Program-made: the position numbers and the translations under genes
The notes under the pieces: generated by a model
The model's input: only the letters and a program-made list of their open reading frames with translations
Database searches by the model: none
Told to the model about the DNA's origin: nothing
Shown: positions 20,891 through 29,761 of the stretch, in pieces
How positions within the stretch are numbered: position 1 is the stretch's first letter
How the letters are laid out: every line of letters starts with the position of its first letter
Assembly: GCA_002293505.1 (NCBI GenBank)
Contig: DBDI01000014.1
Span: 169,111-233,110 of the forward strand
Direction: 5' to 3'
Source: Alistipes sp. UBA936
GTDB taxonomy: Bacteria; Bacteroidota; Bacteroidia; Bacteroidales; Rikenellaceae
Length of the DNA: 64,000 nt

Positions 20891-22489
20891 TTATATCTTC
20901 CGCAGATACTCGGTGATGTCCTCTTCGGTGTGTAATCCGAGCGCTTTTCGCAGCCGATAGCGATTCATATTGATGGTCTTTGGGATGGCTCCCGTCAGTA
21001 GCGAGATCTCTTTGGTCGAGAGGTTCACCCGCAGTAATGTGGCCAGATATCGCTCGCCCTGAGTTAGTTGCGGATGGCGCTTGAGCAGGCGTTTGAGGAA
21101 CTCCGTGTTCTTTTGTTCGATGCTCACCAGCATTGCGTTCGTGTCCTCGTTGCCCACCTGATGTTGTCCGATGAAGGCCGAGACCTTCTTCAGGTGCGAT
21201 TGCACGTCCGCCGGCTCCATCCGATAGGTCTCCTTGATTTGCGACCGTATTTTGTCCAACAGCTCGCCGCGACTCCGCAGGAACATCGCAAAGTTGGTCA
21301 CCTCCTGCCGCGTCAGTTCGTGCTCCGATTGCTCCAACTGGTAGCGCGCCTCGACTAATTGCAAGTCTTTTCGGCGGCGGATCCAGCGTGGCACAAAGAT
21401 GGCGACGGCCACAAAAATCGCCAGAATTACGATGAGTATCACTATGTTACGCCGCAACAGCGCGATTTCGTATGACTGTTCCCTAAGGGCGGTTTCGTTT
21501 TGCAAGCGTATCACCCGCTTTTCGGACAGCTCGTGCTCGACGCTTCGCAGCTTCTGGTCGCTCTGGAGTTCCATACTCATCGTGTGCAGTTGCAGCAGGC
21601 TTTCGTGGGCCTTATCATACTGTCTCATAGCGGCATAGACCCACGACGAGTACTCGTAGTTGTCGCAGATCAGCTCCCGGGCGGCGGACTGTTCGGCGGC
21701 CTGACGGGCGCGGGCCAGCGCCTCCAACGCACGCGCGTACCGACCGGCGAAGAAATACTGTTTGCCCATATTATTATAGTTCTCGGCCAGAGCCCAGGTG
21801 GCGTTCAGTTCGCGATTTATGGTGATTGCCTCCTCGATCAGGGCCAGTTTCTCGTCGATGTCTCCCTCGTAGAGGCACATATTGTTGAGGTTTGCGGCCA
21901 CGGCCTTCACGTCACCGATGCGGCGATTGATGCGTAGCGCGTTGCGGAAGAGTTGCTCGGCAGTTGCGAATTCGTTGAGGTTATAGTGGATTATGCCGCG
22001 GTTGTTGTAGCTGGCTGCCAAACGCATAGAGTCCTGATAAACACGACTTAAGGAGGTGGCTCGGTCGTTCACCTCGAACGCTTTTTCGTAGTCCCGCAGC
22101 CTGCAGTAAGAGTTCGAAATTTGGATCAGTATGTCTGTGTATAGTTCGTGTGAGCTCTCCGGACAGCAGTCCAGCGCGTCGTAGAGCGTTGTGATGGCTA
22201 TATCGAAGTCGCCCAACAACTTGTACGCCAGTCCGTTAATTAGTAATGCGTGGGCCCTTTGCGGATTGGGACTCTCCTGCCCGAGTGCCTCCAGCGCGCC
22301 CTCCGAGTAGACCACCGACTGCTTGGGGTTGGCGTAGAGGGCCGTTTGTGCCCTGACTATTAGCGAGTCTGCTTCCCTGTTGTCGGGCGTGACCGGGGCT
22401 GCATAGACGGCGTGGAGAGCGACGCACCACATCGCTGCGCAACACGCCGCCGCACGGAGCGCACATATCAGACTGCTTGGGCCATTCAT
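20891..22489 (-). CDS. SusR-like membrane-bound TPR regulator with C-terminal HTH
   Basis: 532 aa from the ATG at 22489. The start is supported by a TACATTTG box ending 4 bases upstream; a longer frame to 22534 would overlap that box. A signal/anchor segment is followed by about six TPR repeats (~40-300), a coiled coil, one transmembrane helix (NIVILIVILAIFVAVAIF, ~345-362), a second coiled coil, and a C-terminal HTH (~480-532; LSTKEISLLTG, NMNRYRLRKALG). This layout, periplasmic sensor plus cytoplasmic HTH, is that of SusR and related PUL regulators. It lies directly upstream of SusC on the same strand, so it probably controls the SusC-to-lipoprotein series in response to an oligosaccharide. 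Confidence 0.8.
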   Translation of the reverse strand: MNGPSSLICALRAAACCAAMWCVALHAVYAAPVTPDNREADSLIVRAQTALYANPKQSVVYSEGALEALGQESPNPQRAHALLINGLAYKLLGDFDIAITTLYDALDCCPESSHELYTDILIQISNSYCRLRDYEKAFEVNDRATSLSRVYQDSMRLAASYNNRGIIHYNLNEFATAEQLFRNALRINRRIGDVKAVAANLNNMCLYEGDIDEKLALIEEAITINRELNATWALAENYNNMGKQYFFAGRYARALEALARARQAAEQSAARELICDNYEYSSWVYAAMRQYDKAHESLLQLHTMSMELQSDQKLRSVEHELSEKRVIRLQNETALREQSYEIALLRRNIVILIVILAIFVAVAIFVPRWIRRRKDLQLVEARYQLEQSEHELTRQEVTNFAMFLRSRGELLDKIRSQIKETYRMEPADVQSHLKKVSAFIGQHQVGNEDTNAMLVSIEQKNTEFLKRLLKRHPQLTQGERYLATLLRVNLSTKEISLLTGAIPKTINMNRYRLRKALGLHTEEDITEYLRKI

Positions 22490-22493
22490 TTCG

Positions 22494-22501
22494 CAAATGT
22501 A
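22494..22501 (-). promoter_or_regulatory. -7 box TACATTTG, 4 nt before the SusR-like ATG
   Basis: It fits TAnnTTTG on the minus strand and is followed by CGAA and the ATG at 22489. It decides the start chosen for the regulator and implies a leaderless message. Confidence 0.5.
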
Positions 22502-22522
22502 ACGTTTTCCGTCGGAAATGCG

Positions 22523-22530
22523 TATATTTG
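22523..22530 (+). promoter_or_regulatory. -7 box TATATTTG for the divergent membrane-protein gene
   Basis: It fits TAnnTTTG on the + strand, 26 bases before the ATG at 22557. The two divergent -7 boxes lie only 21 bp apart, so the promoters overlap. Confidence 0.45.
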
Positions 22531-22556
22531 TCACTCAAAATCAAGAGGTGGGCCGA

Positions 22557-24278
22557 ATGAAATATCGTATTCTCGTTTTCGCATTGGTTGTGTTTGCGAC
22601 TCTGGCCGTCGGACTTGGGGTGGGGTATCCGTACCACTTCTTTTTCGTCGAGCAGAGCCAACTGTTTCTCTTTTCGTGGGACTACTTTGCCGCCGTGGTT
22701 TCCCACGTGGGCGGTTTGGCCGAATGGTTGGGCGAGTTTTTCGTCCAGTTTTTCGTCCTGCCCTGGGCCGGGGCGTTGATTACGGCCGGTTTGCTTGCGT
22801 TGACCGGGGTTTTGACTGCGCTTTTGTGCCGCCGCCTCGCTCCTCAGGCTCCGCTTTATGTTTTGTGGGCACTGCCGGTGGTGGCGTTGTTGTGTGTCCA
22901 GCTCGATTCTAACTATTTTTACAGCGGTACTGTTGCTTTTTTGATCACCCTGACAGCACTTCTGCTGTGCACCCGCCTGTCTCTACCCGGAAATCGCTTC
23001 GTTGTTGCGATGATCGCCGTGCCGTTGCTTTTTTGGTTATGCGGGCCGGTGGCGATGCTCTTCGCCGTTTGCGTTGTGGTTTGGGAGGCGGCCGTCGGGA
23101 CTCCGCGTTGGTACCTCGTCAGCTTTGTTCCCGTGTGGGCGTTCGGGTTGGCTTGGGGACTGGTCGATCTGAGCTTCGTCGGTGATTGGTTTGTGGCACT
23201 CTCGCCACGTGCCTACTTTGCTCCCCGGATCGAACCCGGGCCCGAGATATGGTTCGCGTGGATTAGTGTTCCTGTGACGATTGCGCTGACTCGGCTGTGC
23301 CGTGGTCTGCGTACTGGCTCCGCACCTCGGGAAACGATCTTGACCGCCGTGCAGGTCGTTGCCGTGGCTCTGCTCGCGTGGGCGGTTGTTACGTATTACG
23401 TCGACCGTGAGTACTATAAACTCAAACGCCTCGACCACCTTGCCCGCACCGCGCAGTGGGACACCATCGTCGCTCTCTCCCGCGGCTCGCTGGACAATTA
23501 CGTCTACCTGAATTACCTCAACCTCGCTTTGTCGCACAAGGGGGTGTTGGCCGATGATATGTTCCGCTACTCGCAGCACGGGCCCTACGGCTTGGCTATC
23601 GACTGGGATCTTGCGCAGCCTTCGGCTATTGTACTGGGGGAGATCAACTTCGCCATCGGCAACGTGGCTATCGCGCGCGAAATGGCGTTCGAGGGTTGGA
23701 CTGCTTCGGCGGGTTACGGTAATCCCACTATGCTCAGACGCCTTGTCGAGACCAACCTCATCTACGGTTCGTGGGCGGTGGCGGAGAAGTACCTGAACGT
23801 TCTGTCGCAGACACTTTTCTACCGCGACTGGACCGAGCAGCATCGACGGTTCCTCGGGGACGACGCGGCTGTGGAGGCCGACCCGTTGCTGGGCGATAAG
23901 CGCCGTAACCTGCCCGCGCAGAACCGACTCTCTCTCCCCGGCCGACATATCGAAAACCTGCTGGCTATCATACGCCAGAACCCCTCTAACCGAACCGCCG
24001 TCGAATACCTCGGGGCGTTTACCCTGCTGGCCCGCGATATGGGGGCGTTCGCCGCTGTGCTGGATGAGTTTTACGGTACCGAGGCGTTGCCCTTCCTGCC
24101 GCGGTCGTTCGCCGAGGCGGTCTTTATTTTGTATGAACAAGAACCCGAGGCGTGGGCACGTTACGGCATTGGGCGCGAGATGGTCGATCGCTACGAGGCA
24201 TTCCGCAGCCAGGTTTTGTCTGGCCGCCGAACGACAACCTACAGAGATACTTACTGGTCTTATTATATTTCGGAATGA
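22557..24278 (+). CDS. Polytopic membrane protein, DUF6057-like
   Basis: 573 aa from the ATG at 22557; the in-frame ATG at 22518 precedes the promoter box and is less likely. The first ~300 residues contain about eight hydrophobic helices (for example LYVLWALPVVALLCVQL). The remaining half is soluble and helical, with a DREYYKLKRLDHLARTAQW start and repeats that look TPR-like. It resembles the DUF6057 family, recalled rather than tested. Function is unknown. Its stop overlaps the start of the PD40/CxxCH lipoprotein (ATGA), so the products are likely made in equal amounts and may work together in the envelope. Confidence 0.65.
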   Translation: MKYRILVFALVVFATLAVGLGVGYPYHFFFVEQSQLFLFSWDYFAAVVSHVGGLAEWLGEFFVQFFVLPWAGALITAGLLALTGVLTALLCRRLAPQAPLYVLWALPVVALLCVQLDSNYFYSGTVAFLITLTALLLCTRLSLPGNRFVVAMIAVPLLFWLCGPVAMLFAVCVVVWEAAVGTPRWYLVSFVPVWAFGLAWGLVDLSFVGDWFVALSPRAYFAPRIEPGPEIWFAWISVPVTIALTRLCRGLRTGSAPRETILTAVQVVAVALLAWAVVTYYVDREYYKLKRLDHLARTAQWDTIVALSRGSLDNYVYLNYLNLALSHKGVLADDMFRYSQHGPYGLAIDWDLAQPSAIVLGEINFAIGNVAIAREMAFEGWTASAGYGNPTMLRRLVETNLIYGSWAVAEKYLNVLSQTLFYRDWTEQHRRFLGDDAAVEADPLLGDKRRNLPAQNRLSLPGRHIENLLAIIRQNPSNRTAVEYLGAFTLLARDMGAFAAVLDEFYGTEALPFLPRSFAEAVFILYEQEPEAWARYGIGREMVDRYEAFRSQVLSGRRTTTYRDTYWSYYISE

Positions 24279-25756
24279 AAAAACTCTTGATATGCATTTT
24301 GCTGGCTGGGGTGGCTGCGGCGGTTTCTTGCGTTGTGCGGCCCGTCCACGTGGACGAAAGCCTAAACGTTCCCGCTCCCATCTTCCCCGACTACGCCGAT
24401 TGCACCATCCCCACCAATATCGGCCCAATGAACTTCTCCCTAACCGTTCCGTACGACCGTGCTCAGGCGACTTTTGCCTCACCCGTCGGCGAATGGACTC
24501 TCGAAGCTCGTGGCGGCCAGTTCACTATTCCGCGTAAACGCTGGCGGGAGATGCTTGCGGCGGCTCGCGGCGGCAGCATCTCCGTTCGGGTTAGCGCTCT
24601 CTCGGACGGCCGTTGGATCGCATACGCTCCTTTCTCGCTCCACGTCGCTCCCGAGCCCGTCGACCCCTACATCGCCTATCGCCTGATCGAGCCAGGGTAC
24701 GAATTATGGAACAGAGTGGGCATATATCAGTACAACCTTGAGCGCCAGCGCCAGACACCCATTCTGGAAAATAGCTCCACGGGCGGTAGTTGTATGAATT
24801 GCCACTCATTTGCCAATCAGGATCCCGACCGGATGCTACTTCACCTGAGAGGATCCGTTGCGGCTACAATGTTGATCAACGACGACAAGGTAGAGCGGCT
24901 CAATACTAAGACTCCTCAGACTATGTCGGCGTTAGTCTATCCGTCGTGGCATCCAGATGGTCGCTTTGTGGCTTTCTCCGTGAATGATACAAAGCAGGCG
25001 TATCATACTAACGACCCCAATCGAGTGGAGGTTTACGACAATGCTTCGGATATAGTGCTTTACGACACGTCCACTCACGAGATATTTACTACGCCACTGC
25101 TTTACGACACTCCCGCCTTCGAGTCGTTTCCTACTTTCTCGCCCGATGGCCGCACTCTTTACTTTTCGTCAGCGCCTTACGTTGCTGACGTTATTGAGAA
25201 TCCCGAAAAAGTGCACTACAGTTTATGCTCTGTCTCATTCGACCCCGACACGCACCGCTTCTCCGACACGGTTGACACGCTCTACAACGCCCGTACCGAG
25301 GGCCGTAGCGCTTCATTCCCGCGCGTGTCGCCCGACGGTAGGTATCTGCTCTACACTCGTTCTGATTACGGGGGTTTTATGATCTGGCACTCCGACTCGG
25401 ACTTGTGGATGGTCGATCTCGTTTCGGGCCGCCATTGGCCACTGACCGCTGCAAACAGCCCGGATGCCGCCGACAGCTATCACTCGTGGAGCAGCAATGG
25501 TCGTTGGGTGGTCTTCTCCTCGCGCCGCCTGGATGGACTTTACGCCCGGCCCTTCATCGCCTATATCGACGCGGAGGGTCAGGCCCGCAAATCGTTCGTG
25601 GCTCCGCAGCGGGATGTTGAGTATTATAACCGCCTGATGAAGTCGTATAACGTGCCCGAGTTCGTCAAGGGGCGTGTTCGCGACCGGCGCCGCGCAATCT
25701 CCCGAATGGCCAAGCAAGACCCGGGTATCGACGTGGGTTTCAGATCGCAAGAATAA
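24275..25756 (+). CDS. PD40 beta-propeller lipoprotein with one CxxCH motif
   Basis: 493 aa from the ATG at 24275, which overlaps the previous stop by ATGA and opens a lipoprotein signal with lipobox AAVSC. Residues ~160-180 contain GGSCMNCHSF, a c-type heme attachment motif. From ~200 onward there are TolB/PD40-type blades (YPSWHPDGRFVAFS, FPTFSPDGRTLYFSS, FPRVSPDGRYLLYT, YHSWSSNGRWVVFSS). A periplasmic lipoprotein propeller with a single heme-like site fits an electron-transfer or sensing role, but one CxxCH could also be a disulfide or chance. A hairpin lies 36 bp downstream. Confidence 0.7.
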   Translation: MKKLLICILLAGVAAAVSCVVRPVHVDESLNVPAPIFPDYADCTIPTNIGPMNFSLTVPYDRAQATFASPVGEWTLEARGGQFTIPRKRWREMLAAARGGSISVRVSALSDGRWIAYAPFSLHVAPEPVDPYIAYRLIEPGYELWNRVGIYQYNLERQRQTPILENSSTGGSCMNCHSFANQDPDRMLLHLRGSVAATMLINDDKVERLNTKTPQTMSALVYPSWHPDGRFVAFSVNDTKQAYHTNDPNRVEVYDNASDIVLYDTSTHEIFTTPLLYDTPAFESFPTFSPDGRTLYFSSAPYVADVIENPEKVHYSLCSVSFDPDTHRFSDTVDTLYNARTEGRSASFPRVSPDGRYLLYTRSDYGGFMIWHSDSDLWMVDLVSGRHWPLTAANSPDAADSYHSWSSNGRWVVFSSRRLDGLYARPFIAYIDAEGQARKSFVAPQRDVEYYNRLMKSYNVPEFVKGRVRDRRRAISRMAKQDPGIDVGFRSQE

Positions 25757-25792
25757 CCGGCCTCGGACTTCGCGCCCAGCGCCCTCATGAGC

Positions 25793-25817
25793 CCGAGAGT
25801 TGCGGCCCTACTCTCGG
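25793..25817. terminator. Possible hairpin between convergent genes
   Basis: Arms CCGAGAGT (25793-25800) and ACTCTCGG (25810-25817) pair perfectly around a 9-nt loop. There is no U-run on either side, so it is a weak intrinsic-terminator candidate between the PD40 gene and the heme operon. Confidence 0.35.
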
Positions 25818-26015
25818 ACAAACCTTGGCACCCGTTCGAGCGGGACGTCGATCGTTACAGTGCGGCCTCCCCGGTAGCGCTGTTCTGCCCGCCGCAGGTA
25901 TAGCTTCTCATATTGCGACTTCACGACCAGCGCGCCCTTGTCGGTTATCTGGAACGTGAACGGCTTGTCGGCCCTTAGCCAGCACCACGAGGCAAAGTGC
26001 AAAGAGTTTTTTCAA
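25808..26015 (-). pseudogene. Possible frameshifted small secreted protein after HmuY
   Basis: A TTG codon at 26015 overlaps the HmuY stop (TTGA) and would open a signal-like stretch LKKLFALCLVVL. After about 13 codons the frame is lost, while another frame continues as WLRADKPFTFQITDKGALVV and on to the stop at 25808, about 55 residues. A single-base indel would join the two parts into a ~70-aa exported protein co-translated with HmuY. It could also be chance; codon bias alone does not decide. Confidence 0.25.
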
Positions 26016-26677
26016 CCTGGATAGATTTGTGCTGCGTTGAAGGTCACGTGACCGGAGGCGTTGAGTTCGTTTTTGTAGCCGGTGAACTCCACCTTGTAAT
26101 AGCCCCACCCGTCGGCTGTGCGGAAGATGCACACCGGTGCGGGCCTGTAGTCGGGCGGCATAATGGGTGGACCGTCGGGCGAATTGCGCCAAAACTGGAC
26201 AACCAGCGCGGCCGACCGAACTGTCGTCGAAAACACACCGCCGATGCCGATCTCCACCATACTCTCGTCTTCTCGGGCCTCGTCCGCGGGGAATCTCGCC
26301 TCTGTAGGGACGTTCGCGAGCGAGGCGAACGAAGTGGTTACCAGAGTATTCCCGTTCGCGTCTCGGGTGCCGCCGTCGGGCACGAAGACTCCGGCTGCCG
26401 TGCGGATCTTGTATCGTTGCAAGGCGATGTCCCAATCCTTACGCATTCGCCACTCGGGGTTATCCTGCGCACCCTCGGGATCCTTCGCCGAGCCGACCAG
26501 CTTGCCCGTGGTTAGGGAAAAGTAGTGCCACAGGGTCTGCGAGGAGGCGTCCACTTCGTATTGTTTCGTTCCCTCGGGCAGTCGCGGCTCGTTGCCCCCG
26601 CCCCCTTTGTCGCAGCCAGCCATCGAGATCAGCAGCACCATCGCCGCCCCTGCTGCAAGAAATAGTTTGTTTCGCAT
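26012..26677 (-). CDS. hmuY: HmuY-like heme-binding lipoprotein
   Basis: 221 aa, lipobox SMAGC, then a Gly-rich tether. The body carries the HmuY-family pattern: LWHYFSLTTGKLV near residue 50, DWDIALQRYKIRT near 80, a Gly/Asp-rich loop, and GWGYYKVEFTGYKNE before SGHVTF at the end. HmuY of Porphyromonas gingivalis is a surface hemophore that hands heme to HmuR. The gene starts 4 bp after the stop of the TonB receptor, so the two form an operon. The axial ligands in P. gingivalis HmuY are histidines; I see no obvious His pair in the same places, so binding chemistry may differ, as in other Bacteroidetes HmuY homologs that use Met. Confidence 0.75.
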   Translation of the reverse strand: MRNKLFLAAGAAMVLLISMAGCDKGGGGNEPRLPEGTKQYEVDASSQTLWHYFSLTTGKLVGSAKDPEGAQDNPEWRMRKDWDIALQRYKIRTAAGVFVPDGGTRDANGNTLVTTSFASLANVPTEARFPADEAREDESMVEIGIGGVFSTTVRSAALVVQFWRNSPDGPPIMPPDYRPAPVCIFRTADGWGYYKVEFTGYKNELNASGHVTFNAAQIYPG

Positions 26678-26681
26678 CTCT

Positions 26682-28679
26682 CTATCTGAAGTTATATTTC
26701 AATCCTATGAGGAACCGCCGACCCGGGTCGATGAACGCCACGTCGCGGAATCCGAACAGGTTGTCCACTTTGAACTGTACATCCAGCGTGTGACCGCGAC
26801 CCAAGTCGAACGGCTTGGTCAGCACCGCCTTCCAGATGTTGTACGCCCGCGACTCGACCCGCGTCCCCAATTCGGTGTAGTAGCTAAACGGCGACGACAT
26901 CCGCCCCGCCAACTGCAACGAAAACGCACCTCGACCCCCGCGCCTCAGGAAGCCGTTCCACGTTGCCGCCACGGTTGCACTGTGCTTCACGTTGCCGTCG
27001 AGTTGCGCTCCCGTTGCCCCGTCCACCGCATCGCAAAACCCATAGCTACCCCTTAACGCCAACTGGCCCCAAAACGTATACGCTGCGCTCATATCCACCC
27101 CCCGCAGCGTTGCGTGGCTCACATTGCGGTAGTGCTTGTCAAGTTTGCCTTGGTTGCTCACAACGTCATAGCGCGTGATTTTGTCCTTGATCCGATTTAC
27201 GTATCCGCTCAGTGACAGGTTCGCCGCGCCGTTCACGTACTCTGTTCCCAGCGAGCTGTACACCCCCCGTTCGGGCTTCAGGTCGGGGTTGCCGTAGATC
27301 CAGAACATACCCTGATGGTCGAAATCGTAGTATAATTCCTTTATGCTGGGCGCTCGAAATGCCGTTCCAATCCCGCCGCGGAACCGCCACCCACCCGCGG
27401 AGTACATCACCGAGAGTTTGGGCGAGAGGGCCGATCCGAACTGCGAATCGTGGGTGTAGCGCGCACCCGCGATGATGTCGAACCCCGCGGTCGGTTTCCA
27501 TTCCGCCTGCGCAAACAGGCTTCCTTCGTCGACGCTCTTCGTGGTCTGGTTGCCGCCGAGGGTCGTCAGGGCGTAGTTCTCCTCGTGGTCGTATTCCGCT
27601 CCTGCAACCAGCTCCCAGCGCGCATTCGGGGCGTACGTATCTATGGCTCGGGCCGACAGATACGTCGCCGTGTTTTGCAGCGCCCGCCGATTGTCGAGCC
27701 TTTCCAGTACCTGATTGTCGAAGTATTTGTCGAAATTCACGCTGAAGGTCAGCTTGTTGACTGCCGTGTCGAATCCCCCGTGCGCCCCAACGGTCAGATT
27801 GTCGGTCATCTGATGAGCGGTGTTCATACTGCCCGCCGGGTTAAACGTCTCGTGGCGGAACCAGCGCCCGGTCAGCCCGAGGTTCGTGCGTTTGGTCGGC
27901 TTGGCGGCGAGCTTCAGGTTCGCGCCCCAGTCCTCGTACCGCGCCGCGTAGGGCTCATTGCCGCGCTCACCGAATCCCTCCGACGAGTTGCGAAAAGCCC
28001 CACCACGGGCGGAAAAACTTTTTTGCACCGCGTTCTTGGTCCCCTTCTTTGTCTCGCTTTTGCTTGCCGCCCCTGTCCCCGCCCCCACGTCGAGCCTTGT
28101 TCGCCACGTCCCCGGGCTCTCCCACGACGGGTTCAGGCCCGCCTCGAACCCGTCGCCTGGCTCCTTCGTTATGATATTTATGACCGCCCCCACGGCGCTC
28201 GAACCATACAGCGCCGATGCCGCGCCGTCAACCACCTCGATCTGCCGCACCGTGCCGACATCCACCTGATCGAGGTTTACGTTGCCGTTCGCGCCCTCGC
28301 CCACGAGACGTTCGCCATCGACCAGAAGCAGGATATATCTGCTGTTCAACCCTTTGATACGCAGATTGTTGCCCATTTCGTTCGGGGTTACCGTCAGCCC
28401 TGGTATGTTGTCTTGCAGTCCCTCCAACGTCGAGATCGCCGCCGCCCGTTCGAGCTCCCGCGCGCTGACCACCACCGTCTGCACCGGGCTGTCACTCAAT
28501 CGCTTAGCCGTACGCGTTCCCGTCACTACCACGCGTTCGACCTCCATCGTCCCGAGCGAATCAGCAGGGTAGGGTTGAGCGGCCAGTGTTGCCTGTGCGG
28601 CTGGCGTGGTCGCGACCGTTGCGGCGGCAAGAGCCACAGGGCGGATAAGGGTTAAAAAAAGTGTCGTTATTTTCGCCAT
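26682..28679 (-). CDS. hmuR: HmuR-like TonB-dependent heme receptor
   Basis: 665 aa with a signal peptide (~1-35). A plug domain follows (VVVTGTRTAKRLSD, NNLRIKGLNSRYILLLVDGER, GAVINIITKEP), then the beta-barrel ending in LKYNFR. Around residues 440-465 lie FRAP and GNPDL, the two signature motifs of bacterial heme receptors, with a conserved-looking His in DFDHQG between them. Together with the HmuY homolog 4 bp downstream this supports heme uptake. Upstream at 28687-28694 is TAACTTCG, a one-mismatch -7 box. The MITE-like element begins ~105 bp upstream of the start. Confidence 0.85.
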   Translation of the reverse strand: MAKITTLFLTLIRPVALAAATVATTPAAQATLAAQPYPADSLGTMEVERVVVTGTRTAKRLSDSPVQTVVVSARELERAAAISTLEGLQDNIPGLTVTPNEMGNNLRIKGLNSRYILLLVDGERLVGEGANGNVNLDQVDVGTVRQIEVVDGAASALYGSSAVGAVINIITKEPGDGFEAGLNPSWESPGTWRTRLDVGAGTGAASKSETKKGTKNAVQKSFSARGGAFRNSSEGFGERGNEPYAARYEDWGANLKLAAKPTKRTNLGLTGRWFRHETFNPAGSMNTAHQMTDNLTVGAHGGFDTAVNKLTFSVNFDKYFDNQVLERLDNRRALQNTATYLSARAIDTYAPNARWELVAGAEYDHEENYALTTLGGNQTTKSVDEGSLFAQAEWKPTAGFDIIAGARYTHDSQFGSALSPKLSVMYSAGGWRFRGGIGTAFRAPSIKELYYDFDHQGMFWIYGNPDLKPERGVYSSLGTEYVNGAANLSLSGYVNRIKDKITRYDVVSNQGKLDKHYRNVSHATLRGVDMSAAYTFWGQLALRGSYGFCDAVDGATGAQLDGNVKHSATVAATWNGFLRRGGRGAFSLQLAGRMSSPFSYYTELGTRVESRAYNIWKAVLTKPFDLGRGHTLDVQFKVDNLFGFRDVAFIDPGRRFLIGLKYNFR

Positions 28680-28784
28680 TTTGCGAGGCGAAGTTACGGA
28701 TTTTTTCGCAATAAAATCTGTGGTGTGCCGTTTGGAAAAACCGCTTGCTCCGGGCGGGTAAGGGAGGTTTTGGGGTGTTATGAT

Positions 28785-29096
28785 CTGTCTCTTATCAAGA
28801 GACAGATTGCCTTTTTATATATCTTTATATCAGCGTTTTGTCTTGTTATTGTTACGTATTTAAAACATATTTACGACATCTAATATGTTAACAACTTATT
28901 ATTATGTTGTTTGAATGATTGTTTGCGGACACATATACGACAATCTGTATATGAATACTTTAGGCATATTTGCGTTAAATTAGCGGTAGTTTTGCGAAGC
29001 GACACAAGGAGGAATAATTCTTCGTGATTTCTTGGTTAAAAGAATTTTATTCATAACTTTGTCTCGTATCTTTATCTGTCTCTTGATAAGAGACAG
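28785..29096. mobile_element. 312-bp MITE-like element with Tn5/IS50-type palindromic ends
   Basis: Both ends are the same 21-bp palindrome: 9-bp arms CTGTCTCTT and AAGAGACAG around ATC at the left (28785-28805) and around GAT at the right (29076-29096), so they form perfect terminal inverted repeats. The first 12 bases of the right-end + strand copy, CTGTCTCTTGAT, equal the start of the IS50 inside end. The interior is clearly AT-rich against a GC-rich background and has no transposase ORF, so this would be a non-autonomous element mobilised by an IS4/IS50-family transposase elsewhere. I see no target-site duplication (TGTTATGAT versus AAGCGTAGT). Confidence 0.6.
29054..29061 (+). promoter_or_regulatory. 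TAACTTTG box inside the element, pointing outward
   Basis: A TAnnTTTG match near the right end of the MITE-like element, facing the peptide locus. No start codon follows closely, so any role as an outward promoter is speculative. Confidence 0.25.
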
Positions 29097-29659
29097 AAGC
29101 GTAGTACCCACGTAATGAGAGCAGTACGGTCTATAAATAACTTCAGAAACGGCACCTTTGCGACGAGCAAATCGAATGCCGAAGTTCTTGTTTTTACCCG
29201 TCATTGCAAAGAAAATTCTTCAAAAAATAGTTTCGCACACCCGAAAATTCGGGATCACGAGCGGACAGACCGAACAATCGGACAATCAGCGAAGGGGGTT
29301 TTTGAAGTTCCCCCTCGCGGTCGGGCAAACGTGGCGCTCTACGTACCCACGCCTGACGCCGTCGGGTAGACGTCGTTGCTCGGAAGCGCAGCTTAGTTAT
29401 AACAGGCTGCAATACAGCCACAAAGGGCGCAGAGGTTTAGAGTCCTCGTATCGTCGTCCGGGGTTGTGAATTTTGTTTATTGTACGGTTTAGGGCGCGAA
29501 TCCCGCCGGGTTCGCGTCCTTGCCCGCTCTAAAAAGTACCGTCACCAAGTCACTCAAAAACAGCCTCCGCCACAACTCCATCGCGCAGAAAATATATGCC
29601 TAATAGCGAGCGCGATGAAGATAAAAACATTCAAAAAATCCCCCGAATTGATAAAAATA
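29097..29659. other. Gene-poor stretch between the element and the peptide locus
   Basis: Several open frames of 60-100 codons occur here, but none has a recognisable start context, codon bias like the neighbours, or a known motif. Apart from a hairpin at 29492-29519 I see nothing supported. The region may be the decayed end of a former gene. Confidence 0.5.
29492..29519. other. Stable hairpin of unknown role
   Basis: GGGCGCGAA (29492-29500) pairs with TTCGCGTCC (29511-29519) with one G-T pair, and the 10-nt loop can add CCC/GGG pairing. No U-run follows. It could be the end of an older transcript, a small RNA element, or chance in a GC-rich stretch. Confidence 0.3.
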
Positions 29660-29691
29660 TTTGTTTTTTAGCTATGCGCGCACTATATTTG
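29660..29691 (+). promoter_or_regulatory. Bacteroidetes-type promoter for the peptide locus
   Basis: TTTG (29660-29663) and TATATTTG (29684-29691) match the -33 and -7 elements with a 20-bp spacer, close to the published Bacteroides spacing. Transcription would start near 29696 and give a ~235-nt leader before the first precursor gene. This is the best complete promoter in the window. Confidence 0.6.
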
Positions 29692-29761
29692 CAGCATAAA
29701 TTCGCCAAAGTAGGTACCCGACACCAGTCGCTTGAAACGAATTTCTTACATCACTTTAACT

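Noticed and set aside
28785..29096. Possible Nextera/Tn5 library adapter artefact
   Set aside because: The ends share only the outer part of the mosaic end and lack its ACACATCT portion; both copies are full palindromes 312 bp apart, with unique native-looking DNA between them.
29097..29469. Several 60-100 codon frames after the MITE-like element
   Set aside because: They overlap one another in different frames, lack start context and recognisable motifs, and stop usage looks random.
29490..29530. tRNA-like 3' half (GGGTTCGCGTCC)
   Set aside because: No anticodon arm, D arm or acceptor pairing can be built around it; it is better explained as a simple hairpin.
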